Below are positions 10,636-20,535 of a DNA stretch of 64,000 bases, piece after piece; the first letter of the stretch is position 1, and the number at the start of each line of letters is the position of its first letter. Origin of the DNA: Henningerozyma blattae CBS 6284 (lineage: Eukaryota; Ascomycota; Saccharomycetes; Saccharomycetales; Saccharomycetaceae); the NCBI RefSeq assembly GCF_000315915.1, contig NC_020185.1, positions 744,001-808,000 on the forward strand. The letters run 5' to 3'. A program made the position numbers and the translations under genes. The notes below the pieces were generated by a model. That model ran no database searches. It saw only the letters and a list, made by a program, of their open reading frames with translations, and had not been told where the DNA came from.

Positions 10636-11050
10636 TTTACCTTTATACTTAGTTTTATTGTTTTATTTTATCCATTTTATTTTTTTACGATAAGAAAATA
10701 ATATTAGTATACATAATTGTTATCTTTTTTAGTATACTTAAATATATCATATATTTTAAAAACTATAAATCAAGGTTTCTTAATAAATGAAACATATATA
10801 AAACTAAAATCAAGATTCAAACCTTGGCGATACTTCTGTCTTATTTTTATTTTATTTTTTTAAATATTTTATTCTAATTATGACTTTACATTTTTTTGAA
10901 CAATTGTGACACGGAAAATATTAAGACCCTAAAAAAATATAGTGCTTAAAACAAGAAAAAAGATGAGATATCATAAAATGACTAATAACAAAAGCTAGCA
11001 ATATAAGCCACTCTGCTACTAAACCACTGATTGACGGTGCAACTTACATT
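10636..11050. other. Intergenic: divergent promoter (orphan ORF/MRPL35)
   Basis: 415 very AT-rich bases between divergent start codons, with T-tracts near 10680 and 10850-10862. No specific regulatory site was recognised. Confidence 0.5.
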
Positions 11051-12154
11051 ATGTCTTCAAAAATGTTTAACAGATCTTTCAGCCTTTCGAGTAAATCCTA
11101 TCTACCTGGTGTTTGGTCTAATTTCAATTCGGTCAGATCCACCTCACTGTCGATTCCTTTTAAGCCAACAAAAGATTACATATTAAATAAGACAGCAGGA
11201 TCTAAGCCACCTTCTTTAAAAAAGTTAAGTAATAAGATTAAATATCAATCACCAGAAGGATTAGACGAGATATTTAAATTAAGTTACAATTATTTGGAAA
11301 ATAATGCCAAAAAAATATATGATAAATTAGAATCTACAAGTGATTTGAAAACAAGAGAAAATTTATTAATTCAAGCTGAAATAAATAACCCTGAAGTTCA
11401 GTATAATTTTCAATATTCAAACAAATTGGAAAACAACCCAAACCTTATTGATTATGAGCAACCAATCTATAGATATTTGGGTAAAAAACATTGGGAATCA
11501 TATAGTCAGATGTTACTGATGCAAAGATTGGAAACTTTGCATGTGATACCAGATACTATGCCAACATTAGACCCTAAAGCAGAAGTTAATGTTAGATTCC
11601 CATTCTCAACAGGGTTAAATTTATGGATAGAGCCAGGTGATACATTATCAAGTAATACTACATCAATGGAACCCTCTATTAAAATTCAAGAATATGATTT
11701 GATTGACACAACAAAACAATTATATACAATTTTAATTGTTAACCCAGATAACGTGGACATCGAAAACGATTCTTATTATACAAGTTTGAATTATGCATTG
11801 ACAAATATCAAGCTATCTTATAATGATAATATAGTTGATGCAAGAAAGTTCACCAATTTAAAACAAAACTTATTAGTAGATTACCAACCACCAGTACCTG
11901 AAAAAAATGCAGGACAACAACGATTCTCAACTTGGGTATTTAGACAAAAGGATATAATGAACAATGAAAACATACTATCCAAATATGCTAATAAATTTAA
12001 GTCTAATTTCAATATCAGGAAATTTGCAGAATATAATAATTTAGAGGCAATTGGGGCTCATGTATGGAGATCAGAATGGGATAGTAATGTAGCTAACGTT
12101 AGAAATATATACGGTATGCCTCAAGGCAGGGTATTCACAAGAGAAAGATTTTAA
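11051..12154 (+). CDS. MRPL35: Mitochondrial large-subunit ribosomal protein mL38
   Basis: Structural protein of the mitochondrial 54S ribosomal subunit (mL38, PEBP-like fold). The 367-residue length equals that of S. cerevisiae Mrpl35. The N-terminus MSSKMFNRSFSLSSKSYLPG is rich in Ser, Arg and Lys without acids, as a matrix-targeting presequence would be. The C-terminal block RKFAEYNNLEAIGAHVWRSEWD is typical of the family (only part is needed for recognition). It is convergent with TIM11, the same pair and orientation as YDR322W/YDR322C-A, which supports both calls. Confidence 0.93.
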   Translation: MSSKMFNRSFSLSSKSYLPGVWSNFNSVRSTSLSIPFKPTKDYILNKTAGSKPPSLKKLSNKIKYQSPEGLDEIFKLSYNYLENNAKKIYDKLESTSDLKTRENLLIQAEINNPEVQYNFQYSNKLENNPNLIDYEQPIYRYLGKKHWESYSQMLLMQRLETLHVIPDTMPTLDPKAEVNVRFPFSTGLNLWIEPGDTLSSNTTSMEPSIKIQEYDLIDTTKQLYTILIVNPDNVDIENDSYYTSLNYALTNIKLSYNDNIVDARKFTNLKQNLLVDYQPPVPEKNAGQQRFSTWVFRQKDIMNNENILSKYANKFKSNFNIRKFAEYNNLEAIGAHVWRSEWDSNVANVRNIYGMPQGRVFTRERF

Positions 12155-12573
12155 TTTATATTTAAATACTACCACCAAAACTAATAACAATATTCTGACC
12201 TACTGGCATATATATGAACTTTTGATTCTTGACCATTTAAGAATCTGTATTATATGACATTCATTTTCTAATTACCAATCAACTAATTACCTGTACATAA
12301 CTCCGTATATAAAACAAATTCAAAAAGCCTTAATGGTTAACTAAAAATAAGATTTCTTTTTTTAATACTTACAGGATGTATTTACGAATATATAGTTAAA
12401 GTAAATAGGTCAAAGAAAAAAATAAAAACATACTCAGTGTTTCCACTAAAATATGGAGAAATGAGTAGAGCGTAAAGAATATTATAGATATGCTTAGTAA
12501 CAAAACAAATAGTTGAAAAGTGTATGGAAAGAAAATTAATAAAATAATCCATTATGAATAATTGAAAGCCACA
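12155..12573. other. Intergenic: convergent MRPL35/TIM11 3' regions
   Basis: 419 AT-rich bases between stop codons. An 11/11 match to the yeast ARS consensus WTTTAYRTTTW occurs at 12154-12164, but such matches are expected by chance at this base composition, so no origin is called. Confidence 0.5.
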
Positions 12574-12864
12574 TTAATTCTTTAAAGTTTCGACAGCGTT
12601 TAAAATTACTTTTCCGTAATCCAAATTAGGGTCTTCGAGGTCAAATTTTGTACCATCAACAGGTGTTTCATTGGTCTTTACTTCTGTTGGGTTTTCCTTG
12701 CTATAGGCTAATTTTGCTTCTTCAACAAGTTTCAACTGTTGGTTATAGGCGTTTTGTTCTTGCAAATCAGCTGCTTGGCGTTTAAGTTTACGGTCATAAC
12801 GATAGCCGGCAACTAAACCAAAGCCTAGAAAAGTGTAACGAAAAACATTTAGAGTAGAAGACAT
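12574..12864 (-). CDS. TIM11: Mitochondrial F1Fo ATP synthase subunit e
   Basis: Small inner-membrane subunit (Atp21/Tim11) that drives ATP synthase dimerisation and cristae shape. The product is 96 residues, exactly the yeast length. An N-terminal membrane segment carries the diagnostic GxxxG dimer motif (GFGLVAGYRYDRK), then a charged coiled-coil segment and the conserved C-terminal box FDLEDPN-DYGKVILNAVETLK. It is divergent from PTC7 across 445 bp. Confidence 0.95.
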   Translation of the reverse strand: MSSTLNVFRYTFLGFGLVAGYRYDRKLKRQAADLQEQNAYNQQLKLVEEAKLAYSKENPTEVKTNETPVDGTKFDLEDPNLDYGKVILNAVETLKN

Positions 12865-13309
12865 GCTTTGTAGGTATTTATTGTATTAATAGTGTCTTTA
12901 ACACAGCTTGCTATAGCTTTATTGCTCAATATTTTACCTTCAACTTTTAAATATCCCTTTACCTTTAAACAAATTTCTTAACACCGAAAAATGGAAAACC
13001 AAACAAGAAAAATTAAATCATTGAAAAATTTTATTATTTTTTAAAGAAAAACCAAAAAAAGTGGAAGGGCATAAACGAACAAACTATCATACTTTAGAAG
13101 AGATCTACTGTTAAAGACTTCTAAAAAATTATCTCAGGAAAAGCAACAATCCCCAATTCTTAAAAAGAGAACAATTAGCTAAATAATCAAAACAGAGAAA
13201 TAATATCATTGGCCTTGCACTTTTAAATATTATAGTATCCCTGTACTTTTTTAAATAAATATATCACTCTCAACTGTTAGCTTCACACTTATAAAGTAAT
13301 TATACTCTA
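12865..13309. other. Intergenic: divergent TIM11/PTC7 promoter
   Basis: 445 AT-rich bases with several poly-A stretches (13043-13063). No defined factor site was recognised. Confidence 0.5.
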
Positions 13310-14534
13310 ATGTTTTGCTCAAGTTCTTTAAGACCTCTAAGAGGATCAATAACATCTGTTTATAGTAAGTAAAAACCCTTTTTTTATCCAATTTACTGAC
13401 GTTATTTTTTTGGACAATTTTACTAACCTATATAAACTTCAAATTGATTTTATCTTTTTTGCCATAGAAATATCTAAAATATCATCACATTCTGCAACAA
13501 AGTTACTAATAAAGCGAACTTTTGTTAACGGATCTTGGACAACATACAATAAATCGTACTCCAACTATAACAGCAGCAATAATAGCAATAGTAATGATGG
13601 CGGAAGTTCCAATTCAAATTACACACATCATCACCAATTACAAGACACCCCAAATAATACTTTTAGCTACAACACTTCCGTAGCTTATCAGCCAAAAGAT
13701 AGGGAAGATCAAATATACAAAAAACTTATAGCATCCAAGAAATCGCCAACTGGAGAAGATAACTTATTTATCAATTGTTCAAGTCTAAATGACGAGGTAT
13801 TTGCCGCAGTAGCAGATGGGGTTGGTGGATGGGCAGAATATGGGTTCGATTCTTCAGCTATATCAAGAGAATTGTGTGAAAACTTAAATGTATTTTCTAA
13901 TAGTTTTTTTCAATTACAAACCACAAATGCTGTGACAAAGGCACCTAAGGAACTATTGGATCTTGCATATTTAAAAACAAAGAAAGATGGAATTGTAGAG
14001 ATTGGCTCAACAACCGCACTAGTTGCTCATTTAGATCCAAAAGGGTGTCTACAAATCGCGAATTTAGGTGACTCTTGGTGTGGTGTGTTTAGAGATAACA
14101 AATTAATCTTTCAAACTGAAAATCAGCTATTAGGCTTTAATACACCATTCCAACTGTCAATTATTCCTGACTCTTTCCTGAAAGCCAGAAATCAAAATAA
14201 AAATTCTTATATCCAAAATTTGCCATCGGATGCAGATGAATATTCCTTTCAATTAAAACCTAACGATATTGTAATTTTGGCAACTGATGGGGTTACTGAC
14301 AATATTGCTACTGGTGACATTGAGCTGTACTTAAAAGACAATTACGACAATAAACAATTAAATAACAAAGAATTGCAAGATTTAACTTCGAAGCTGGTTC
14401 AGAATATCGTTAAAATTAGTAAAGATGAAAATTTCCCCAGCGTCTTTGCACAAGAATATACAAATTATACGGGTGTTCCCTGCAAAGGTGGTAAACAAGA
14501 TGATATAACAATGATCCTTATCAGAGTTAATTAA
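13310..14534 (+). CDS. PTC7: Mitochondrial PP2C-type phosphatase Ptc7, spliced (two exons)
   Basis: PPM-family Ser/Thr phosphatase; in yeast the spliced form enters mitochondria, where it activates Coq7 in ubiquinone synthesis. Exon 1 is 13310-13364 (18 codons plus one base, MFCSSSLRPLRGSITSVY), exon 2 is 13468-14534, and the spliced product is 373 residues. Exon 1 is Ser/Arg-rich, like a presequence. PP2C motifs are intact: ADGVGGWAEYG with metal-binding Asp, NLGDSWCGVFRDNKL, LATDGVTDNIATGDIELYL and GGKQDDITMILIRV. A Ser/Asn/His-rich insert follows exon 1. The intron is 103 bp and the exon 1 frame meets TAA at 13370-13372, so the membrane-anchored, intron-retaining isoform of S. cerevisiae cannot be made here. 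Confidence 0.93.
13365..13467 (+). other. PTC7: PTC7 intron
   Basis: 103-bp spliceosomal intron with 5' site GTAAGT, branch point TACTAAC at 13421-13427 and 3' site ATAG ending at 13467. Splicing joins a split Lys codon and restores the frame of the conserved exon 2. In the exon 2 frame the intron contains no stop over its whole length and encodes a hydrophobic stretch (FIFFAIEI) next to exon 2. Its length is not a multiple of three, however, so exon 1 reads into a TAA after two codons. Confidence 0.9.
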
Positions 14535-14621
14535 AGAGTTATTTAATTAGTTTTCACAGATATGTTACTTAGTTTTTATGTATTTATTATCAATTACTGA
14601 ACCTGTACACTAATGATATTG

Positions 14622-17600
14622 TTAGTCGAAGGTCCTTTGTAAGACTATATTCTTGATTTTTTCCCTTTCAGATTTCAATCTTTCTTCTTCCTGTAAAACG
14701 TTGGACACAAATTTGACATTAGATGGTAGCTCCAATGTCCTAGATTTGGTCTTCTTAACTGTTTTTGTTAAAAAAGTGAATGCCACCTTTTTTGGCTTAT
14801 CATCTTCCTTACTTGGGGCTGTATCATCCGCTGTAATGTTGTTAGGACGTAGAATTTTTGGTTTATCTGGTGGGAATGCCGAATTGCTACTTCTAGCAAT
14901 CAGTGGTATTATATTACTTGTAACTTTCTCATTTTTTCTTGATTCCATTGAAGTTTGCATCATCATTTGAAATTGTTTTTCAAAATCTTCTTCTATTTTA
15001 CGTTCACTTTCACTTTTTAGTTTCTCCTGATATTCATTGTATATTTTTCGTCTTTCAACATCTCTATCAACATCAATATCTCTATAATCGTCGTCACTAT
15101 CACTATCACTATCGCTATCTTCGTCAGTGTCAGAATCTTCACTATCATTACTATTAGAATCACTACTAGTAGTGCCTTCATCATCATCGTTTCCTAATAT
15201 TGACCTTTCTATGTCGTGCCCAGTCTTCTTAGATAACTCAGCGTCCATATCACCATTATCCGGAGTATCTGAGTAGTCGTTATCCTCGTCATCATAATCT
15301 TCTTCATCATCTTCATCCTCATCCTCATCTTCTTCATCCAAATTATTCTCAAAGTAGTTTCTCGAATTTACGTTGCCAATAGTACTATCTACTTTATCGG
15401 CCGGTGTTGAGTTTTCTGGTTTAACATTCATTGACTTTAATTTAATTGTCAGTTTTGCGTTACATTCTATCAAGTTTTCTGACCTCTCAAATCCAATTTG
15501 TTTCTTGTACTTTTCAAAAGTATTAGTAACTCTAAACATAGATTCTTTCGGAATAGGTTGTTGTTTAGTAAACATATACAACTCAAAAAATCTCAGAAGC
15601 AATTCCAACCTCTTTTTTAAGTAATTAGGATATTTTTCCAGATTCAAAAGTACCATAGTTACTAACTGAATTCTAAAATAATTATCTGGTAGATCAAACT
15701 GATTGATAGAGGATGGTAATGGTTGTCCATTCGGGTACCCAAATTTAATTATACGATATATGGTTTCAATTATAACCTCAGAATTCACAATATTGAGATT
15801 AAACATTTCAGTTAAGTATCGTATTTGGGCAATACGACGCATATTTTCGTTGTATTCGTTTTTTTCCAAGCCTCGTTGAATATTTTCCAAAATTTGATCA
15901 ACGCATTTAACAACAAAGTTAGGATGAGTATCTTTTAAGCCATTTAAAATTGTAGTTAAAATAGGTATATATTGATAGCTTATGCTTTCTGGTGTCGTAA
16001 ATAGCTTAAAAAGAGTCCTGCTAATATCTGGATTAGTCCAACTAGATCTCTTCACCAAATTTGTGGCAAGCTTAGTATCCACTGTTGATAATTCTCTCCG
16101 TATTAGAATACGTAAAAATTCTTGTTCAGGGCTTTCATCCTCAACATTATTTAATGATTTAACCGATGGTGGATAAATTAAAGTTATCAAATTATCTAAG
16201 GCACCTTTAGTGTTCATATGTAATTGACGATCCTTCCTCTTTTCTTTAATCAGATCGACTAATTTTTCCATTTGGTCTTTATATTCCGGATGGTTAATTA
16301 AAAATCTACCTAGTTGTTCAAATAAAACAGTCAGAATTTCAATATTATTAGGAACTTGCATATTCATTATTAGAGATCTAATTTTATGAAATATTAAATA
16401 TTTTGGCACCATTGCAAATTTAACCATCTCACTGAAAAATATAATATTCTTAACGTTTATTCTATTGCTATGTAATTGACTTCTAAAACTACTATCTAGC
16501 ATATTAACAAATTCATCTTTAGTTTCTGGTAAATATGGGGCATTTGCTGCTAAAAATCTAGCATATAAGCGAAGTTTGCTCCAGTCCTGTGTTTCAGTAA
16601 AGAATTTGATTAATTTATTTCTTGTAGCTTTATTATCAAGATTACTTTTCCAATATTGACGGATTAAATCATCAATACCTTCTTTCGTTTCAACCATTTC
16701 CATATCTTCAAAAAATAGCTTTATCTGACTTGGATCAGGTGCAGACTTTTCATTCTTCATTGATTCCAGTATATCCTTTAAATCAGGTAACAATTCATAA
16801 AACTTTCTAGTATCTTCATTCTCCCAAACTCTTTGATCAGGAGGAAGAATTTGATTAGTGATCATTGGCTTATTAGCAGATTCATAGTCTACAATAAAAG
16901 TTTCTTCAATTTTGGGTGGATCTACTTTGAAAAATTCACTTAAACTTTGAGAGGCATTTTTAAATCTTTCAAAAATTGGATATAATTCATCAAACTCATC
17001 GATATATTCATTACGTTCTTTCCCAGTACGGATTTGACATTTTTGATGATCCTTCATTAACTTATTAGTCTTATTATTCAAGTCTATGGTATAAGTAAAA
17101 ACGGCATCCATGAAAGCTCGAAACAATGATTGTAATAGATTCTTCAAATTAGAATCAAAAATGAAGTCATCCCAGATACTCTCTTCGCTATCCAAGAACA
17201 TCGGAAATCTTTTTAAAAAAAATATTGCAATAGAGGTAGAATATCCTTCCTTAAACCTGTAATGTAATATTTCTTTTAAAACGGAATATATTAAAGGAGA
17301 GGCCTTACCTTTTTTCAGTAACAAAAATTTTGGAAGACCAGTTTTTGGTTCAAGTTCTTCTATTGATCTAATTACACCATACAAATACAATTCTGAAAAT
17401 ATTCTTAAATTAGCCTTTAATCTATTAATTCTAAGAAGTTCAAATTTTTCAACTGTAATATCTTCACATGGGTTACTAAAGTTAGATAAAAATAATTCAA
17501 TTAAGTATGGCGTGAATCTTTGGCCAAATCTCTGATGTAATGCACCAATTACATCAACAGCAGCGGCTATATCTTCATTTTTGTTTGGCACACTTGCTAA

Positions 17601-17837
17601 GCTTTCATTGGTTGTATTAATTACCTCTGATAAGTACTTTTCCAAAGAAATTTCTCTTAAATCTTTCAATAGAGTAGCACAAGTATTTTTATTAATACCT
17701 TGCTTTAATTTTTTGATAAACCCAGTGTTCTTTTTAATACTTGAATCGAGTTTTTTAGCCTTTAATGGGAATACCTCTTCACCATTCCAAGCTCTTGTAT
17801 TTAAATCAAATTGTTCCTGAACCTTTTGAATGTTCAT
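14622..17837 (-). CDS. NMD2: Nonsense-mediated decay factor Upf2/Nmd2
   Basis: Bridges Upf1 and Upf3 in nonsense-mediated mRNA decay in the cytoplasm. The 1071-residue protein (S. cerevisiae 1089) opens with MIF4G-type helical repeats, including RAWNGEEVFPLKAKKLDSS near residue 16 and later LHSNRINVKNIIFFSEMVKF. A strongly acidic tract spans about 832-925, followed by the Upf1-binding C-terminus (KKVAFTFLTKTVKKTKSR to IVLQRTFD at the very end). The S. cerevisiae gene has a short intron after about seven codons. Here the frame is open from the ATG at 17837 with no TACTAAC found close upstream, so the intron appears lost; an unseen upstream exon cannot be fully excluded. It converges on PTC7 with only 87 bp between stops. 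Confidence 0.95.
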   Translation of the reverse strand: MNIQKVQEQFDLNTRAWNGEEVFPLKAKKLDSSIKKNTGFIKKLKQGINKNTCATLLKDLREISLEKYLSEVINTTNESLASVPNKNEDIAAAVDVIGALHQRFGQRFTPYLIELFLSNFSNPCEDITVEKFELLRINRLKANLRIFSELYLYGVIRSIEELEPKTGLPKFLLLKKGKASPLIYSVLKEILHYRFKEGYSTSIAIFFLKRFPMFLDSEESIWDDFIFDSNLKNLLQSLFRAFMDAVFTYTIDLNNKTNKLMKDHQKCQIRTGKERNEYIDEFDELYPIFERFKNASQSLSEFFKVDPPKIEETFIVDYESANKPMITNQILPPDQRVWENEDTRKFYELLPDLKDILESMKNEKSAPDPSQIKLFFEDMEMVETKEGIDDLIRQYWKSNLDNKATRNKLIKFFTETQDWSKLRLYARFLAANAPYLPETKDEFVNMLDSSFRSQLHSNRINVKNIIFFSEMVKFAMVPKYLIFHKIRSLIMNMQVPNNIEILTVLFEQLGRFLINHPEYKDQMEKLVDLIKEKRKDRQLHMNTKGALDNLITLIYPPSVKSLNNVEDESPEQEFLRILIRRELSTVDTKLATNLVKRSSWTNPDISRTLFKLFTTPESISYQYIPILTTILNGLKDTHPNFVVKCVDQILENIQRGLEKNEYNENMRRIAQIRYLTEMFNLNIVNSEVIIETIYRIIKFGYPNGQPLPSSINQFDLPDNYFRIQLVTMVLLNLEKYPNYLKKRLELLLRFFELYMFTKQQPIPKESMFRVTNTFEKYKKQIGFERSENLIECNAKLTIKLKSMNVKPENSTPADKVDSTIGNVNSRNYFENNLDEEDEDEDEDDEEDYDDEDNDYSDTPDNGDMDAELSKKTGHDIERSILGNDDDEGTTSSDSNSNDSEDSDTDEDSDSDSDSDDDYRDIDVDRDVERRKIYNEYQEKLKSESERKIEEDFEKQFQMMMQTSMESRKNEKVTSNIIPLIARSSNSAFPPDKPKILRPNNITADDTAPSKEDDKPKKVAFTFLTKTVKKTKSRTLELPSNVKFVSNVLQEEERLKSEREKIKNIVLQRTFD

Positions 17838-18288
17838 ATTTTATCCAGTGTTTGGAATATATGTATAGAAATGGTTCTAGATATTTATATCAACAGATGG
17901 GTACCAATCGAACCAACGCTAATTCATCAATTTTCTCAATTATGATTTTTTTTCCTTTATCAAAATAATATTTTTGCAGCTCTAATGAGTGTAAATTTTT
18001 TTTCCAAACACCGTTTGCGATTTCACCTTAAAAATGCTTGATGCTGTAAGCCTGAGATGAAAATAAAACCTAGTTTAAAAAGAAAATTTAAGGACAACAG
18101 AAGTCTTACGTAATGTCTATCATTCAAAATTGGTACAATTTTAGAAAATAAATATAAGATTCTGTAAAATGTTCTATTAGGTATAATATTATATAAATTA
18201 GTAAATTATTAATATACAAAAGAAATGGAAAAATGCCACATAATTATAAAACGATGTTCGTGCCGGTAAGATTAAGGTAGAGCTCAAA
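17838..18288. other. Intergenic: NMD2 promoter and UTP4 3' region
   Basis: 451 AT-rich bases between two minus-strand genes. A short poly-T tract lies near 17945-17955. Nothing else was recognised. Confidence 0.5.
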
Positions 18289-20535
18289 TCAGAATATGAA
18301 CTTTGGAAGAGCAAAACCAGCGTCTTTCCCACTTGCCATAATTGGAGGTCTCTCAACGACAACTAGTTCATTGTCAGAGAGCAAATCAGTAAAAAGGAGA
18401 GGCTTATATTTATCAGTAAAGTAGAAGATATCTTCATCAGATTTTGCCCTATTTGTGTTATCTGTTTTTACTTTGGTATCATCATTTATATTAATAGATA
18501 ATGATTCCGCAATGTCCATCTCTTCATCCTCGTCTTCATCAGCAGCGTTATTAATATAATTACTTTCATCTGTAATTGTAAGCCCATCACGAGTATGCTT
18601 GTTTGTTTTTCTTCTTTTCCTAACTGGAAAATCTTTTGATAAATCCATTCTACATAACCAGGTGGCACCCCACAACCAAATTTTGTTGTCATTTGTTTCG
18701 CCAGTGAATACACCTAAGCATTTTTCACCTAGATTTTTGATCTGTCCTGGTAAGTTTTCAGTATTAGTCTTAGACCAATCTGTTAATGTAGAGCTATCTC
18801 CCTTTTCTTTAGGAATATTTAATTCATAAACTTTATTTTCAGCAGTGACACAAATAATAGTATTTCTGGATCTGTTGAAAGCTAGAGCGGTATTATAGCT
18901 CATGATACGTAAAATTGTTTTAGATTCGTTGGTTTTCAAATCGATCAAATCAATTGCCCCACATCTACGGGAAACAACAGCATAATCACCAAATGTATCC
19001 ATGTGGTTAATTTTGTTCATAAAAGGAACTTTGATGCTACTCATAGTTTCCGGAACATCTTCTAGTTCAATTTCAGTGGTTTCCTCATCGTTTTCGGCCT
19101 CTAAATCCATAGTAAATAGTTCATCATCAACAGAACAAAATAGTACTCTGGAATTATCAATGAAGTTGGCTAACTTAATCCCTGTTTTCAATAAAATCTC
19201 ATTCTCTAACTTTGTTACTTTCAATTTATCCTTTAGTGGTTGTAAATGAAATATCTTAGTTGTATTTAATCTGCCTACAAGTAAAACTTGACCATCAGGA
19301 GACATACAACAGGTAGTGATATGCTGGTCATCATTTAAAACCATCTTACATACCAATTTATAATTTTTTGGAGAATCCAAATCATCACCAATCATCCATA
19401 TCTTGATTAATGAATCTTGCCACATAACTATCAATCTTTGTTGTCTATTAATTAGAACATTTTTCATAAATGGAACTACTATTGGCATTTTTTGATAATT
19501 ACCATCAGAAAAATTTGATAAAGGAGCAATAACTAAAGATTTTTCAATACCCCCAGACACTAATAAATCAGCACCTTTTGATTGATAAGAAGCCATAGCT
19601 CTGACGTCATTACCATGAAACAATCTGTTACATGTCACGGACCATTTCATGCCTTCCTCATTAGTTCTTTTGATATTTCTGCTGAATTGATATATTTTTC
19701 TATCAATACCAGCACTGAACACATGACTACCGGTTACATCAGTTGTTAAGCATAATACATCAGCTTCATGAGAATTAAAAGATTGATACAAAGTAGAATA
19801 ATGGAAATCCCAAAATTTTATACAACCAGTCGAATCACCAGACACAATTTCATTAGTTTGAGGTATATATAATACTGACCAGACTAAGGCCGGTTCCTTC
19901 TTCTTAGATTTATCCACTTTCATGGTATTTATTAGCCTTCCTTTATTCTTATTTTTTTCTTGGGTACACCAGATTTTAATTTTACCATCCGAACAACCAC
20001 CAATAACAAAATCGTCTTTATTCCAAGTTAATGCCAGTATACGTGCATCTTGTCTAACTAAAATTGAGTCATGTACCAGACAACCTTTACCACCAACAAT
20101 ATCAATAATCACAATAGCACCATTATCACACCCAACACTTAATTTAGTCTGTGATTCATTGATTGCTAAGGACCAAATAACACCGGCATTACAATCGAAA
20201 TTTTTTAGAGGTAAGCCAGTAGCCAAGTCCCATTCAGTAACAGCAGTTGAACCACCAATAGAAAACAATCTCAAGGGTTCACCAGGAATATTTGCCCAAC
20301 ATAGACCCTCAATAGAACGATCTTTACCCCCTTGAATGACCATTTCATTGAACCAATTATTTCTTGGATTCCAAATTTCAATGTTACCGTTAGATTTACC
20401 AATAGCTAAACGAAGATCTGAGGGTGTTAATTTATCATTATTAGATTTGTGGGAAAAAGACAATGCTGTGATATTTGCAGGTGTAAAATCTACAAATCTT
20501 GATCTATGAATAGTTAAACGATCAGGTTTAGTCAT
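18289..20535 (-). CDS. UTP4: SSU processome t-UTP subunit Utp4
   Basis: Nucleolar WD40 protein of the t-UTP/UtpA subcomplex, needed for early pre-rRNA transcription and processing. The 748-residue product (S. cerevisiae 776) begins MTKPDRLTIHRSRFVDFTPA and consists of tandem WD repeats (for example EGLCWANIPGEPLRLFSIGG, KIKIWCTQEK, GCIKFWDFHYSTL). A basic-acidic linker (RKRRKTNKHTR, then DEDEDEEMD) precedes the conserved C-terminal block FTDKYKPLLFTDLLSDNELVVVERPP. The ATG is at 20535. It lies on the same strand as NMD2 and IRE1 but with separate promoters. Upstream PAC-core and RRPE-like motifs fit the ribosome-biogenesis regulon. Confidence 0.94.
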   Translation of the reverse strand: MTKPDRLTIHRSRFVDFTPANITALSFSHKSNNDKLTPSDLRLAIGKSNGNIEIWNPRNNWFNEMVIQGGKDRSIEGLCWANIPGEPLRLFSIGGSTAVTEWDLATGLPLKNFDCNAGVIWSLAINESQTKLSVGCDNGAIVIIDIVGGKGCLVHDSILVRQDARILALTWNKDDFVIGGCSDGKIKIWCTQEKNKNKGRLINTMKVDKSKKKEPALVWSVLYIPQTNEIVSGDSTGCIKFWDFHYSTLYQSFNSHEADVLCLTTDVTGSHVFSAGIDRKIYQFSRNIKRTNEEGMKWSVTCNRLFHGNDVRAMASYQSKGADLLVSGGIEKSLVIAPLSNFSDGNYQKMPIVVPFMKNVLINRQQRLIVMWQDSLIKIWMIGDDLDSPKNYKLVCKMVLNDDQHITTCCMSPDGQVLLVGRLNTTKIFHLQPLKDKLKVTKLENEILLKTGIKLANFIDNSRVLFCSVDDELFTMDLEAENDEETTEIELEDVPETMSSIKVPFMNKINHMDTFGDYAVVSRRCGAIDLIDLKTNESKTILRIMSYNTALAFNRSRNTIICVTAENKVYELNIPKEKGDSSTLTDWSKTNTENLPGQIKNLGEKCLGVFTGETNDNKIWLWGATWLCRMDLSKDFPVRKRRKTNKHTRDGLTITDESNYINNAADEDEDEEMDIAESLSININDDTKVKTDNTNRAKSDEDIFYFTDKYKPLLFTDLLSDNELVVVERPPIMASGKDAGFALPKFIF

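Noticed and set aside
12154..12164. Perfect 11-base ARS consensus match
   Set aside because: WTTTAYRTTTW matches are frequent by chance in this AT-rich sequence and no B elements could be supported.
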